A stretch of DNA of 64,000 nt from Luteococcus peritonei (GCF_039526385.1 NZ_BAAAIX010000027.1:1-64000); one strand, 5' to 3'; positions 29,124 through 37,914 are shown, numbered from the stretch's first letter. The notes: a model not told the origin generated them from the letters alone. Program-made: numbers and translations.

Positions 29124-31355
29124 TCAGAGCTGCCAGTCCTTGGCGAGCTGCTTGGCGCGACGTCCGGCAGTGCGCCCCCGCAGCCAGCCCTGCGCCTCGG
29201 ACAGCCGCTCCAGCGCCATCACCAGCTCGCGCCCATGGGCCTGTGGATCGGCCTGGGCCACCGGTTCCAGGGCTTCCACCAGGGCCTCGTGGCTGGCCAC
29301 CACCCAGCCCTTGTCACCCGAGGAGAGCGCCCGGTGGGCCTCCTCGCGCAGGCCGTCGAGCGGGTCGGCCCGGCGCTGCGCCTCGTGCTCGGCCGCCAGC
29401 TGCGCGGCATGGCGGCGCTCGGCCTCGAGCTCCGCATCGCGCGCCTCCTGCTCCCGGCGCTCCTGCTCGCGGCGCTCGCGCTCCGCTCGCTCGGCCTGCT
29501 CGGCCTGCTCGGCCTGCGCTGCGGCCTCCCGCGCCTGGCGCTCGGCCGCCTCGCGGGCCTGCTCCTCGGCGGCCTCGCGCTCCAGCTCGGCCGCGGCCAG
29601 GTCGGTCTCCGTGGCGGCATCGGCGCCCTCCGACTCCGCCGGGGCCGCAGGCTCGCTCACCGGCTCAGCGGCCTGCTCGGCGGCCAGGCGGGCCGCCTGG
29701 GCCTGCTCGCGCTCCTGCTCGCGGCGCTGCTCCTCGGCCACGGCGGCGGCCTGCTCCTCGGCGCGACGACGCTCGGCCTCGGCAGCCTCCCGGCGCTCCG
29801 CTTCCTTCAGCGCTGCAGCCCGGGCGGCGGCCTGCTGACGCTCCTTCTCGGCGCGCAGCGTGGCCTCGCGCAGCTCCGCCACGGCGCGCTCGCGGGCCTC
29901 CGCCTCGCGCACCTCGTCGATGCGGCGCATCGCCTCCTCGTCGCTGAGCAGCGCTGCCTCCGGCACCTCGGCCCCCTGCGGGGCCAGCGCGGCCTCGGCG
30001 CTCAGCACCTGCCAGTGCGGGGTGTGCTGGCGCGAGACCAGCAGCACGCCGCGCGAGCGGGCGCGCAGCCAGGTGCGCTGGTCCACCTGGCTGAAGTTCT
30101 CCGACTCCAGGCCACTGGAGCGCAGTCCCGCCGCGATCTGGTCCGCCTCCGCTCGAGCGGTGGCAGCGGCGGGGTCCTGCAGGGCGTCCAGCACCTCCGC
30201 GCGCACCATCAGGGCCAGCCCACGTGCCGCGGGATCCACTGCCATCTGCTTGTTGCCGGCCATCCGGTTGAGGGCCGCATCGATGCTGCGGCGTGCCGCC
30301 TCCGCCTGGCCGACAGCCAGCTCCCAGCGCGCCAGGGCGGGTGCCACCAGCAGCTGGGTGCCCAGGTGCTGTCCCACCGGCTTCTCGGCCTTGAGCAGCG
30401 CCTGCAGCGCGGACAGCGCGTCCTCGGCGGCCTTCTCGGCCGCCTCGGCCTGCCCGGCGTCCACCATTCCCCAGACCTGGTCCGCGCGCGCCAGCGCCAG
30501 CTCGACGCGGCCGGGCTCGCCCCGTCGTCCCGCCATCCGGTGCAGCTGGCTCGCGGTTGCTTCGCGCAGCGCCAGGGCCTCCTCGGTGCGGCCCGTCGCC
30601 TGCAGCCGGTCGGCCAGGTCACGACGCAGCGCGAAGCCCGGGCCCACCAGGCGCTCCAGGTGCGGCTTGGTCATCCGCGGCATCTGCGCCAGCGGCTCAG
30701 CGGTCCAGCGCTCCCACAGCGAGACCGCCTCGCGCAGCAGGTCCAGCGACTGCTCCCCCAGCCGCACCGTCCAGCGGGCATCCGCGGCGGTGCGCAGCGC
30801 CTCCAGCAGCACGACGGTCTCGTCACCCTGCAGCTGGGCCTCGCGGGCTCGGAGCAGGGCCGCATCGGCCTGGGCATTGGCGGCGGCCAGGTCCCCGGCA
30901 GCCAGCGCGCCACGGGCGCGGGCCAGCAGCGCCCAGACGGTGGTGCGGGCAGCCAGCTCGTCGGCCAGCCCGGGCTGGGTCAGCTGGTCCTTCCAGGCGA
31001 AGGCCGCGCCGATCGTGCTGCCGGCCGCCTCGGCCAGCTCCAGGCCGAGCTGCAGCGTGGCCACGTGGGTCAGCGCCGTGAAGTAGCGGGCGGCGTCCAC
31101 CACGGGCGTGTACGGACCGACCGGGCCGCGGGAGGCCACCAGCCGGTCGGAGGCCTGCACCGCCTCGGTGGCCTCGCCGGCGGCCTCGCCCCACAGCCGT
31201 GAGAGCAGTCGCAGGCCGGTGGCCTGGTTCAGCGCGTCGACCAGCTCCTCGGTCTTGGAGGGGTCCGAGGAGACCCAGCCGCGCAACTGCTTGACCCGGG
31301 AGACGGTCTGCTTGAGCTGCTTGGCGTGGTCGTCGCGGGGCTGGGTGTCTGCCAT
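29124..31355 (-). CDS. Large helical repeat / coiled-coil protein, unknown function
   Basis: 743 residues. Residues 1-460 are Ala/Leu-rich helical pairs resembling TPR-like repeats. Residues ~468-660 form a long Glu/Ala/Arg/Gln coiled coil (EAEARERAVAELREATLRAE and similar), broken near 564-582 by a Pro/Ala/Glu hinge. The last 83 residues are a small globular domain ending AKQLAKDWQL. No signal peptide or membrane helix. Such proteins often act as scaffolds or cytoskeletal elements; no specific role is supported. CAGAAT (31362-31367) lies 6 nt before ATG 31355, so it is probably leaderless. Convergent with sir2, 7 nt apart, with no terminator between. Confidence 0.7.
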   Translation of the reverse strand: MADTQPRDDHAKQLKQTVSRVKQLRGWVSSDPSKTEELVDALNQATGLRLLSRLWGEAAGEATEAVQASDRLVASRGPVGPYTPVVDAARYFTALTHVATLQLGLELAEAAGSTIGAAFAWKDQLTQPGLADELAARTTVWALLARARGALAAGDLAAANAQADAALLRAREAQLQGDETVVLLEALRTAADARWTVRLGEQSLDLLREAVSLWERWTAEPLAQMPRMTKPHLERLVGPGFALRRDLADRLQATGRTEEALALREATASQLHRMAGRRGEPGRVELALARADQVWGMVDAGQAEAAEKAAEDALSALQALLKAEKPVGQHLGTQLLVAPALARWELAVGQAEAARRSIDAALNRMAGNKQMAVDPAARGLALMVRAEVLDALQDPAAATARAEADQIAAGLRSSGLESENFSQVDQRTWLRARSRGVLLVSRQHTPHWQVLSAEAALAPQGAEVPEAALLSDEEAMRRIDEVREAEARERAVAELREATLRAEKERQQAAARAAALKEAERREAAEAERRRAEEQAAAVAEEQRREQEREQAQAARLAAEQAAEPVSEPAAPAESEGADAATETDLAAAELEREAAEEQAREAAERQAREAAAQAEQAEQAERAERERREQERREQEARDAELEAERRHAAQLAAEHEAQRRADPLDGLREEAHRALSSGDKGWVVASHEALVEALEPVAQADPQAHGRELVMALERLSEAQGWLRGRTAGRRAKQLAKDWQL

Positions 31356-31414
31356 GCGCCCATTCTGGCCTGCTGGCGGCCGGGGGCCCAACCGGAGGGT
31401 GGTCCGGACAGCAT

Positions 31415-31448
31415 GAGGGCCCGTCCCCGGTGCGGAGGACGGGCCCTC
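31415..31448 (-). terminator. Terminator of thiol peroxidase gene
   Basis: 12-bp stem (31415-31426 with 31437-31448), 10-nt loop, just past the tpx stop on the minus strand. Confidence 0.7.
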
Positions 31449-31456
31449 GGGGCCGT

Positions 31457-31954
31457 TCAGGACAGGGCGGCGATGGCGGCCTCGTAGTCCGGCTCCTGCT
31501 TGATCTCGGGCACCAGCTGGGAGTGCAGCACGGTGCCGTCGGCGTCCACCACGACCACCGCGCGGGCCAGCAGGCCCTGCAGCGGCCCGTCCAGCTGGGC
31601 CAGGCCATAGGACTGGTCGAAGCCGCCGCGGAAGTCGGAGCCCATCACCACGTCGTCCAGGCCCTCCGCGCCGCAGAAGCGCGCCTGGGCGAAGGGCAGG
31701 TCCTTGCTGATGCAGACCACGGTGGTGTTCTCCAGGCCCGAGGCCAGCTCGTTGAAGCGACGCACGCTGGTGGCGCAGACGCCGGTGTCGACGCTGGGGA
31801 AGATGTTCAGCACCAGGCGGCGGCCGGCGAACTGCTCGCTCGTGACCTCGCCGAGGTCGGTGCCGACCAGGGTGAAGGAGGGCGCGGTGGCGCCGGTGGC
31901 CGGCAGGTCGCCGGAGAGCTGGACGGGGTTGCCATTCATCGCGGTGGTGGTCAT
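31457..31954 (-). CDS. tpx: Thiol peroxidase (2-Cys peroxiredoxin, Tpx type)
   Basis: 165 residues, normal Tpx length. Peroxidatic C60 in the motif PSVDTGVCATSVRRFN and resolving C94 in ARFCGAEGL, the spacing of atypical 2-Cys Tpx. It reduces hydrogen and organic peroxides with thioredoxin in the cytosol. Minus-strand TAGAAA at 31961-31966 is 6 nt before ATG 31954, suggesting a leaderless transcript. Divergent from the SatD-type gene. Confidence 0.92.
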   Translation of the reverse strand: MTTTAMNGNPVQLSGDLPATGATAPSFTLVGTDLGEVTSEQFAGRRLVLNIFPSVDTGVCATSVRRFNELASGLENTTVVCISKDLPFAQARFCGAEGLDDVVMGSDFRGGFDQSYGLAQLDGPLQGLLARAVVVVDADGTVLHSQLVPEIKQEPDYEAAIAALS

Positions 31955-32013
31955 CCCTCGTTTCTAGCACAGAGCCGAGACGGCTATGAAGGCTGTGTGC
32001 TTCACTGGAGCAC

Positions 32014-32697
32014 ATGAAGGACGAGAGCTTCACGCGCTGGTTCGCGGTGACCATCGACCAGCAGCGCTCCCGGCGTGGCCCGGACCGGGTGGCCGCCCTG
32101 CTGTCCGCCCTGGAGCGGGTTCTGGGAGATCGGGCCCGGCTGACGCCCGAGCGCACCGCCGGCGACGAGGTGCAGCTGCTCACCGCCGACCCGGCCGCGG
32201 TGGTGGACCTGGTGCGGCTGGTGCAGTGCGAGGGTGCCTGGTGGACCGGCATCGGGCTGGGCGCCGTGGAAACTCCCCTGCCCTCCTCGACGCGCGAGGC
32301 CCGTGGTGATGCCTACCTGGCGGCCCGCGAGGCGGTGGAGGCGGCCAAGGCCACCCCCGTGGGCCTGGTGCTGTGCGACGGACCGGGTGCGCGCGGCGAA
32401 ACTGTCGGTGGCGCGTCCTATCGTGATGTCGACGAGGCAGCCGCGGCGGTGCAGCGCGCGGAGACGGCACTGTGGCTGCTGTGCGAGCTGTGGCAGCGGA
32501 GAAGCACGGGGGGATGGCAGATGGTGGACCTGCTGGAGGGAGGCCTGGGCGTCGGCGAGGCGGCCAGGGAGCTGGGGATCAGTGCCTCGGCAGCCAGCCA
32601 GCGCCACCGTCGCGCCGGCTGGGAGGTCGAGCGACGGGGCCGGCAGCTCGCCGTCGACCTGCTGCGGGCCGCCCGTGATGGGCAGGACAGGCCATGA
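32014..32697 (+). CDS. SatD-like protein with C-terminal helix-turn-helix
   Basis: 227 residues. The first ~130 residues (MKDESFTRWFAVTIDQQRSR, TAGDEVQLLT) resemble SatD-family proteins, and the C terminus holds a helix-turn-helix (GVGEAARELGISASAASQRH) followed by a wing. SatD-type proteins are usually paired with a small membrane protein, as here. Their role is unknown; the helix-turn-helix suggests DNA binding. GGAG lies 3 nt before ATG 32014. It overlaps the next gene by ATGA, so the pair is coupled. Confidence 0.65.
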   Translation: MKDESFTRWFAVTIDQQRSRRGPDRVAALLSALERVLGDRARLTPERTAGDEVQLLTADPAAVVDLVRLVQCEGAWWTGIGLGAVETPLPSSTREARGDAYLAAREAVEAAKATPVGLVLCDGPGARGETVGGASYRDVDEAAAAVQRAETALWLLCELWQRRSTGGWQMVDLLEGGLGVGEAARELGISASAASQRHRRAGWEVERRGRQLAVDLLRAARDGQDRP

Positions 32698-33182
32698 GCC
32701 CGCTGCTGCTGGATGTGCTGCAGGCCGCAGTGGTGGCACTGCTGGGAGCGCTGGCGGTGCTGGCCGGCGGTCCCCTGGTGCAGACCGTCTTCGCCCGGGT
32801 GGATCGTGAGGCGAGGCTGGCGCGCGAGCGTCGCGGTGGGGCCCCCACGCAGGCCGATGGCGCACGGGTCTGTGCCAGCCCCGAACCTGCTCCTGCCCGT
32901 GGCCAGGGGGTGGTGGAGGCTGCCCGGGTACTGCCCGGCGGCACCTGGATCGGCATGCTGGAGCGGCTGGCGATCTACGCCGGCCTGGTGGCCCACTATC
33001 CCGAGGCGATCGCCATCTGCCTGGCCCTCAAGGGGCTGGCGCGCTACCCGGAGCTGAAGGCCACCACCACGGGTGCAGCGGAACGCTTCATCATCGGCAC
33101 CTTCGTCTCGGTCCTGGTGGCCTGCGGCTGTGCCGGGCTGGCACTGTGGCTGGCCGGCCCCGTCCTGGACTGGCTGCTCTGA
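32694..33182 (+). CDS. Membrane protein paired with SatD-like gene
   Basis: 162 residues. An N-terminal helix (5-30), a polar middle, then two helices near the C terminus around LERLAIYAGLVAHYPEAIAI and FIIGTFVSVLVACGCAGLAL. The LKGLARYPEL and AERFIIGTFVS motifs recur in proteins encoded beside SatD-like genes. Function unknown. Overlaps both neighbours (ATGA with the SatD-like gene, TGATG with the next), so the three are one translational unit. Confidence 0.7.
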   Translation: MSPLLLDVLQAAVVALLGALAVLAGGPLVQTVFARVDREARLARERRGGAPTQADGARVCASPEPAPARGQGVVEAARVLPGGTWIGMLERLAIYAGLVAHYPEAIAICLALKGLARYPELKATTTGAAERFIIGTFVSVLVACGCAGLALWLAGPVLDWLL

Positions 33183-34084
33183 TGGCGCTGCTCGTCGACA
33201 GTCCCCGCTGGCCCGCCCATGGCACCGTCTACGGTCATCTGGTGAGCGACCACTCGCTGTGGGAGTTGCACGCCGGCGCTGCCCGCGCGGGGCTGTCCAC
33301 CCGGGCCTTTGACCACGACCACTACGACCTGGCCGCCGAACGCTTCGACGACGCCTTGGCCGCGGGTGCGGTGCGGGTGGACGAACGCGAGCTGGTGCAC
33401 CGGCTGCGCTCCGGTGGGCTGCGGATCCTCCCCGCCGACCATGCGCCCCGGCGGGGCCGGGCCCGAGCCGCCCTGCACCGCCGTTTCGAGCATCTGCTGC
33501 CGGCCGCTGCCCTGCACCAGGTGGTGCAGGACTACTCCGGACCGGGCCGCTGGTACCACGACGTGCGCCACCTGGTGGAGATGCTGGGGCACCTGGACCG
33601 GCTGGCCGCCCTGGAGGGCGTGGTCCCGACCCCAGCCGAGGAGCTCGCCGTGCTCTTCCACGACGTGGTCTACGACGGCATCGCAGGCCAGGACGAGCAG
33701 CTCTCGGCCGAGCGGGCCGTCAGCACCCTGCGGCAGGCCGGGCACGAGGAGGACGTGGTGGCCGAGGTGGAGCGTCTGGTGCTGCTCACCGCGCACCACC
33801 GGCCCGATCCCGCAGACCGGTCCGGAGCCCGGGTGAGCGATGCGGACATGGCGATCCTGGCCTCGGTACCGGGCCGCTACCACGTGAGCGTGCGCGACAT
33901 CCATCTGGAATACGCCCACCTGGCCGCCGACCGGTGGCGCCAGGGGCGCGCCGCGGTGCTGCAGGGCTTCCTGTCCGGCGGCGAGATCTTCGTCACCGAG
34001 CACGGCCGACGGGTCTGGGAGCAGCGGGCCCGCCGCAACGTCGCCGACGAGCTGGAGCACCTGCAGGCCGGCCAGCTGCTGTGA
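33182..34084 (+). CDS. DUF4031 / HD-domain fusion protein
   Basis: 300 residues. N-terminal DUF4031 (MALLVDSPRWPAHGTVYGHL, LWELHAGAARAGL) spans residues 1-85. The C-terminal part is an HD-type metal phosphohydrolase fold with RWYHDVRHLVEM (His at 126 and 130) and LFHDVVYDG (H160, D161). HD proteins hydrolyse phosphoesters or nucleotides; the substrate here is unknown. ATG 33182 overlaps the membrane-protein stop by one base. Third gene of the SatD cassette. Confidence 0.75.
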   Translation: MALLVDSPRWPAHGTVYGHLVSDHSLWELHAGAARAGLSTRAFDHDHYDLAAERFDDALAAGAVRVDERELVHRLRSGGLRILPADHAPRRGRARAALHRRFEHLLPAAALHQVVQDYSGPGRWYHDVRHLVEMLGHLDRLAALEGVVPTPAEELAVLFHDVVYDGIAGQDEQLSAERAVSTLRQAGHEEDVVAEVERLVLLTAHHRPDPADRSGARVSDADMAILASVPGRYHVSVRDIHLEYAHLAADRWRQGRAAVLQGFLSGGEIFVTEHGRRVWEQRARRNVADELEHLQAGQLL

Positions 34085-34093
34085 GGCCTGTTC

Positions 34094-34099
34094 TAGAGT
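34094..34099 (+). promoter_or_regulatory. Leaderless -10 (TAGAGT)
   Basis: TAGAGT followed by 7 nt and ATG 34107 (phosphatase). Confidence 0.5.
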
Positions 34100-34106
34100 C
34101 GTTGCC

Positions 34107-34862
34107 ATGACCGACGCCCTGGACCTGCTGCGAGCCGTCACCCACCGCGCCCACCTGCCCTTTGGCGTCTACAATCTGCGCCCGGTCACCGCCGGGAGCC
34201 GACCCGGACGCGGCGTCTACCGCTCCAGCCTGCTCTGGGGCGCCACCGCCGCCGACCGCCACCGGATCCAGGAGCTGGGCATCACCCGCATCATCGACCT
34301 GCGCACCGAGAAGGTGGCCGCCAACTTCCCCGATCCCGTCCTGCCGGGCGTCACGAACACCTTGGTTGACCTGCACGGCACCGGTGAGTCCGTGCTGGGC
34401 GAGCGGATCACCGAGGCCGACACCGTCGAGGCGATGAAGGCGCGCTACCGCCGCATGGTCAGCGACGAGGGCCAGCGCGAACGGATCGCCCAGACCCTGC
34501 GCCTGATCGCCGACGAGCCGGGGGCGGTGCTCTTCCACTGCACCGACGGCAAGGACCGCACCGGCTGGATCGCCCTGCTGCTGCAGCACCTCAACGGCGA
34601 CTCCCCCGCCCAGATCCGCGCCTCCTACCTGGCCAGCCAGCCGCTGGTGGACCACATGGCGCGCTTCCGTTTCCGCACCGACACCCTGCGCGGCGGTCGA
34701 CGCCTGGCGCGTCGCAACCGGCCCATGAACCTGGTGGACCTGGCCTTCCTCGACGCCGGTCTCGACGAGGTCACGCAGCGCTGGGGAGACCTGGACGGCT
34801 ACCTGCGCCAGGGCCTCGGCCTCGACGAGCAGACGATGGCAGCGCTCCGCGCAAAGTTGTGA
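34107..34862 (+). CDS. Tyrosine / lipid phosphatase (PtpB-like)
   Basis: 251 residues. The phosphatase P-loop HCTDGKDRTG places the nucleophile at C145 and Arg at R151, with GVYRSSLLWGAT and IIDLRTEKV upstream. The K-D-R loop is typical of the dual-activity protein-tyrosine and phosphoinositide phosphatases related to Mycobacterium PtpB. No signal peptide is seen, so it is probably cytosolic. Own leaderless promoter. Substrate unknown; inositol lipids are a candidate, as this genome carries PIM genes. Confidence 0.82.
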   Translation: MTDALDLLRAVTHRAHLPFGVYNLRPVTAGSRPGRGVYRSSLLWGATAADRHRIQELGITRIIDLRTEKVAANFPDPVLPGVTNTLVDLHGTGESVLGERITEADTVEAMKARYRRMVSDEGQRERIAQTLRLIADEPGAVLFHCTDGKDRTGWIALLLQHLNGDSPAQIRASYLASQPLVDHMARFRFRTDTLRGGRRLARRNRPMNLVDLAFLDAGLDEVTQRWGDLDGYLRQGLGLDEQTMAALRAKL

Positions 34863-34916
34863 TGGCAACGCCGGGCGCGACGCTGTAGGGCCGTGCGGCG
34901 CGGGGCGGGAAGCCCC

Positions 34917-34922
34917 TAGGCT
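34917..34922 (+). promoter_or_regulatory. Leaderless -10 (TAGGCT)
   Basis: TAGGCT followed by 7 nt and ATG 34930 (SdhL-type gene). Confidence 0.5.
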
Positions 34923-34929
34923 CGAGACC

Positions 34930-35787
34930 ATGGCAGACGTCGAATCCACCCGCACCCCTCGCCCTGTCGCCGGCGGCATCACCAAGGACACCCGGCTGTG
35001 TCTGTCGCTGTCCGGCCGCCCCGGCAACACCGGCACCCGATTCCACAACTACCTTTACGACGCGCTCGGCCTCGACTACGTCTACAAAGCCTTCACCACC
35101 GACGACATCACTGCCGCCATCGCCGGCGTGCGCGGCCTGCAGGTGCGCGGAGCCGCGGTCTCCATGCCGTGGAAGGAGGACGTGATCGCCCTGGTGGACG
35201 AGATGGACCCCTCGGCCGAGGTGATCGAGAGCGTGAACACCATCGTCAACACCGACGGCCACCTCAAGGCCTACAACACCGACTACCTGGCCATCGTCTC
35301 CCTGCTGCGCTCCCACCAGGTGCCCACCGAGCTCGACGTCGTGGTGCTCGGCGCCGGCGGGATGGCCAAGGCCACCGTCGCCGCCCTGCGCGACGAGGGT
35401 TTCGAGCGGATCACCGTGGTGGCTCGCAACCAGACCACCGGCAGCGCCCTGGCCGCCAAGTACGGCTTCGACTGGGCCGCCGAGGTGGGTGGGCTGCGTC
35501 CCGGCCTGGTGGTCAATTGCACCCCCGTCGGCATGGAGGGCGGCCCCGAGGCCGATGCCATCCCGGTCTCCGAGGAGGTGCTGCATGCCGCCCAGGTGGT
35601 CTTCGACGTCGTCCCCCGCCCCACCTGGACCCCGATGCTGCAGCGGGCCCGCGAGCTGGGCAAGGTCACCATCAACGGCGCGCAGGTGATGAGCCTGCAG
35701 GCGCTGGAGCAGTTCGTGCTCTACACCGGCGTGCGACCCGACGACGTGCTGGTGGAGCAGGCCACCGCCTTCAGCCACCAGGGCTGA
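34930..35787 (+). CDS. Shikimate dehydrogenase homolog, SdhL (HI0607) type
   Basis: 285 residues. The opening KDTRLCLSLSGRPGNTGTRF, then FHNYLYDALGLDYVYKAF and GAAVSMPWKE (K82), match the shikimate-dehydrogenase-like (SdhL) group typified by Haemophilus HI0607. The second catalytic residue is D118 in NTDY. The NADP fold has GAGGMAKA. SdhL enzymes reduce dehydroshikimate much more slowly than AroE, so the true substrate may differ. It probably does not replace AroE. Alone on its transcript. Confidence 0.8.
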   Translation: MADVESTRTPRPVAGGITKDTRLCLSLSGRPGNTGTRFHNYLYDALGLDYVYKAFTTDDITAAIAGVRGLQVRGAAVSMPWKEDVIALVDEMDPSAEVIESVNTIVNTDGHLKAYNTDYLAIVSLLRSHQVPTELDVVVLGAGGMAKATVAALRDEGFERITVVARNQTTGSALAAKYGFDWAAEVGGLRPGLVVNCTPVGMEGGPEADAIPVSEEVLHAAQVVFDVVPRPTWTPMLQRARELGKVTINGAQVMSLQALEQFVLYTGVRPDDVLVEQATAFSHQG

Positions 35788-35796
35788 GGTTCTGGC

Positions 35797-36159
35797 TCAG
35801 CCCTGGGCGCGGATGGTCTCGAGCCGGTCGCGCACCAGGGCGAGCAGCAGCTCGTCGGGGATCATCTTCTGCGGGCTGAAGTGGATGGCGCTCTTCGTGG
35901 TCTCGAAGCCGGCCAGCCGGTCGGCGAAGCGCTCGAGGGTGTGGCCGCTGAAGGTGTACCAGGACAGGAAACGACGGCCGGCCGCGAAGCCACCCACGAT
36001 CCGGTTGCCCTTGCGCTGGTCCACCGCGAAGGCGGGCAGCCGGTAGCTCTCCACCTCCAGCACCCCGGGCACCTCGGCGTGCACCAGCTCGCGCAGGTGC
36101 TGCAGGGCCGCCCGTTCCGGCTCGGCCAGGCCGGTCAGGTGGTCGTCGACGACGGTCAT
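35797..36159 (-). CDS. DUF1801 domain protein
   Basis: 120 residues. DUF1801 (YdhG/frataxin-like fold): HAEVPGVLEVESYRLPAFAV, WYTFSGHTL, SAIHFSPQKMIPDELL. Soluble protein without assigned function. It overlaps the upstream small membrane-protein gene by ATGA and was probably transcribed with it. Convergent with the SdhL-type gene, only 9 nt apart. Confidence 0.8.
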   Translation of the reverse strand: MTVVDDHLTGLAEPERAALQHLRELVHAEVPGVLEVESYRLPAFAVDQRKGNRIVGGFAAGRRFLSWYTFSGHTLERFADRLAGFETTKSAIHFSPQKMIPDELLLALVRDRLETIRAQG

Positions 36160-36344
36160 GGGCGATCCACCTGCATCAGGCCGTCCACGTCCACCAGGTA
36201 GCCGGCAGCCAGCTCCGGCGCGCGCAGGGCGGCCTCGCGCTGCTGGCGGCGCAGCTGTCGTTCGCGCAGCGCCGCCCAGACCAGCAGCGCCAGCAGGACG
36301 GGGACGCTCGCCAGCAGCAGCGCGATGACCACGGCGATGTTCAT
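36156..36344 (-). CDS. 62-residue single-helix membrane protein
   Basis: 62 residues. One membrane helix (about 2-24), then a basic Arg/Gln stretch (RERQLRRQQREAALR) that would face the cytosol, and a short tail. No family recognised. TATGGT lies 7 nt before ATG 36344; an ATG inside that hexamer would add four residues. Its stop overlaps the DUF1801 start by ATGA, so the two are likely coupled. Confidence 0.6.
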   Translation of the reverse strand: MNIAVVIALLLASVPVLLALLVWAALRERQLRRQQREAALRAPELAAGYLVDVDGLMQVDRP

Positions 36345-36351
36345 GTCCAGC

Positions 36352-36357
36352 ACCATA
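36352..36357 (-). promoter_or_regulatory. Leaderless -10 (TATGGT)
   Basis: Minus-strand TATGGT followed by 7 nt and ATG 36344. Confidence 0.4.
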
Positions 36358-36457
36358 GCCCCCGGGGGCAGTGGGCATCCCCTGCCGCACCCTGAACCGT
36401 CCCCGAACCGGGGCGAGGAGCGGGGGTGGCGGACCTGATCGGGCCCACAATGGAGTC

Positions 36458-36895
36458 ATGAGCAACCAGCAGTTCAACCCCTACCAGCACCCCAACCCGA
36501 ACCAGGCCTGGTCGTACCAGCCGACCCCGCCCTCGATGATCCCGAACGAGGACCGCTCGGCCGCGGCCATGGCCCACTTCTCCACGATCATCGCCATGGT
36601 GCTCAGCGCCGGCTGGCTGAGCTTCGTCGGCCCGCTGGTGATCTGGCTCCTCTACAAGGACCGCTCCCCCTACGTGCGCCGCGCCTCCGCCGGCGCCTTC
36701 AACTTCAACATCTGGCTGACGCTGGCCACCATCGTCGGCTGGATCCTGGTCTTCACCGTCATCCTGGCACCGGTGGGTGGCCTGATCATGCTCGTCACCT
36801 CGGTGCTGCAGATCTGGTGCCATGTCCGCGCCGGCCTGAAGGCGCTCAAGGGCGAGGAGTACCACTACCGCCACCAGACCGGCATCCTCAGCTGA
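36458..36895 (+). CDS. DUF4870 membrane protein
   Basis: 145 residues. A Pro/Gln/Asn-rich N terminus (YQHPNPNQAWSYQPTPP) precedes DUF4870: AAMAHFSTIIAMVLSAGWL, VIWLLYKDRSPYVRRAS, AFNFNIWLT, and three to four helices. Function unknown; common in Gram-positive envelopes. CACAAT (36446-36451) lies 6 nt before ATG 36458, so the start is probably leaderless. Its 3' end overlaps the convergent acetyltransferase gene by 8 nt. Confidence 0.8.
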   Translation: MSNQQFNPYQHPNPNQAWSYQPTPPSMIPNEDRSAAAMAHFSTIIAMVLSAGWLSFVGPLVIWLLYKDRSPYVRRASAGAFNFNIWLTLATIVGWILVFTVILAPVGGLIMLVTSVLQIWCHVRAGLKALKGEEYHYRHQTGILS

Positions 36896-37907
36896 GCGGA
36901 GACCGCCGGTAGAGGTAGCGGTGGTGTTCCATGAAGCCGAGTGAGTCGTACAGGCTCCTGGCGACGTGGTTGTCCTCCACCACCTGCAGGTAGCAGAACC
37001 TGGCCCCCAGCTCCCGTGCCCTGGCCGTCATCGCGACGGTCAGGGCACGGCCATGCCCGCGGCCGCGCAGCGCCGAGTCGATGACCAGCCCGCTCAGCCC
37101 GCCCCAGTCGCGGGTGAGCACCAGGCGACCGGCACCGGCCACGCGGCCGTCGACCAGGAGCGTCGCGTAGTGGGCGTCGACGGCGGTGGTCACCGGCAGC
37201 CGTGCCGGGTCCTCGGAGGACTCCGGGCCCAACCAGTCCTCGTCGGGGGAATCCGCCCACCTGACCGTGCCGGAGTACCCGGGTGGCAGCACATCTGCCG
37301 GCCCGGGAGCGCGGAGGTCGAGGGTCATGGCGATCGCCCGTTCGCTGGGCTGCCATCCGCGGCCGGCGAACTCGCGGTCCAGCCGGGCGCCCGGCTCGTC
37401 GGAGGAGAGGTTGCGGGCGGCCACCTGGACCAGGGCCGGCAGGCCGCGCTCGGCGTAGAAGGAGACGACGTCGCGCAGCGCCTGGTCCAGGTCACGTTCC
37501 GGGTCGCCGGTGGGATGGGCGGAGTTGGCGCGCTTGGTGTGGCCGCCGCCGGCGTGCAGGGTCCAGCCTCCGAGGCGTACCTGCTCGGTGCCCGGCCAGC
37601 CCTCGGCCATCAGCCGCTGCAGGTCGTCGACACCGGAGCTGGGGCGCACCACCCGCGGCGGCACCCGGCGCATCGCGCGCACCTGCTCGCGCGGAACCTC
37701 CACCGGTCCCCGGCCGGCCGGCAGCACCACGATCCGCTCCTCGTCGGCCAGCACCAGGTCTCCCACCAGGTCGTGGGCCTGGCCGTCGGCGTCGACATGG
37801 CGCAGCGAGACCCGCATCGCCCCGTCCTGGCCAGCGGGGGCTCTGCGGCCCGGAGCAGGAGTGCCGGCCGACTGGTGCGCTGCGGTTGGCTGAGTGTCGG
37901 GGTCCAT
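36888..37907 (-). CDS. GNAT acetyltransferase, CG3035/Rv0428c-type
   Basis: 339 residues. The N-terminal ~85 residues are a small SH3-like domain (GAMRVSLRHVDADGQAHDLVGDL, VEVPREQVRAMR). The C terminus is a GNAT fold with the acetyl-CoA loop RGRGHGRALT and VVEDNHVARSLYDSLGF. This architecture matches the actinobacterial CG3035/Rv0428c group, annotated as acetyltransferases or N-acetylglutamate synthase-like. ATG 37907 is supported by TAGCCT 7 nt upstream. The 3' end overlaps the DUF4870 gene on the other strand. Confidence 0.78.
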   Translation of the reverse strand: MDPDTQPTAAHQSAGTPAPGRRAPAGQDGAMRVSLRHVDADGQAHDLVGDLVLADEERIVVLPAGRGPVEVPREQVRAMRRVPPRVVRPSSGVDDLQRLMAEGWPGTEQVRLGGWTLHAGGGHTKRANSAHPTGDPERDLDQALRDVVSFYAERGLPALVQVAARNLSSDEPGARLDREFAGRGWQPSERAIAMTLDLRAPGPADVLPPGYSGTVRWADSPDEDWLGPESSEDPARLPVTTAVDAHYATLLVDGRVAGAGRLVLTRDWGGLSGLVIDSALRGRGHGRALTVAMTARARELGARFCYLQVVEDNHVARSLYDSLGFMEHHRYLYRRSPLS

Positions 37908-37914
37908 GGGCGGC

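Noticed and set aside
29390..29960. Tandem repeat or CRISPR-like pattern
   Set aside because: The repetitive sequence codes for the Glu/Ala/Arg coiled coil; no spacers or constant direct repeats.
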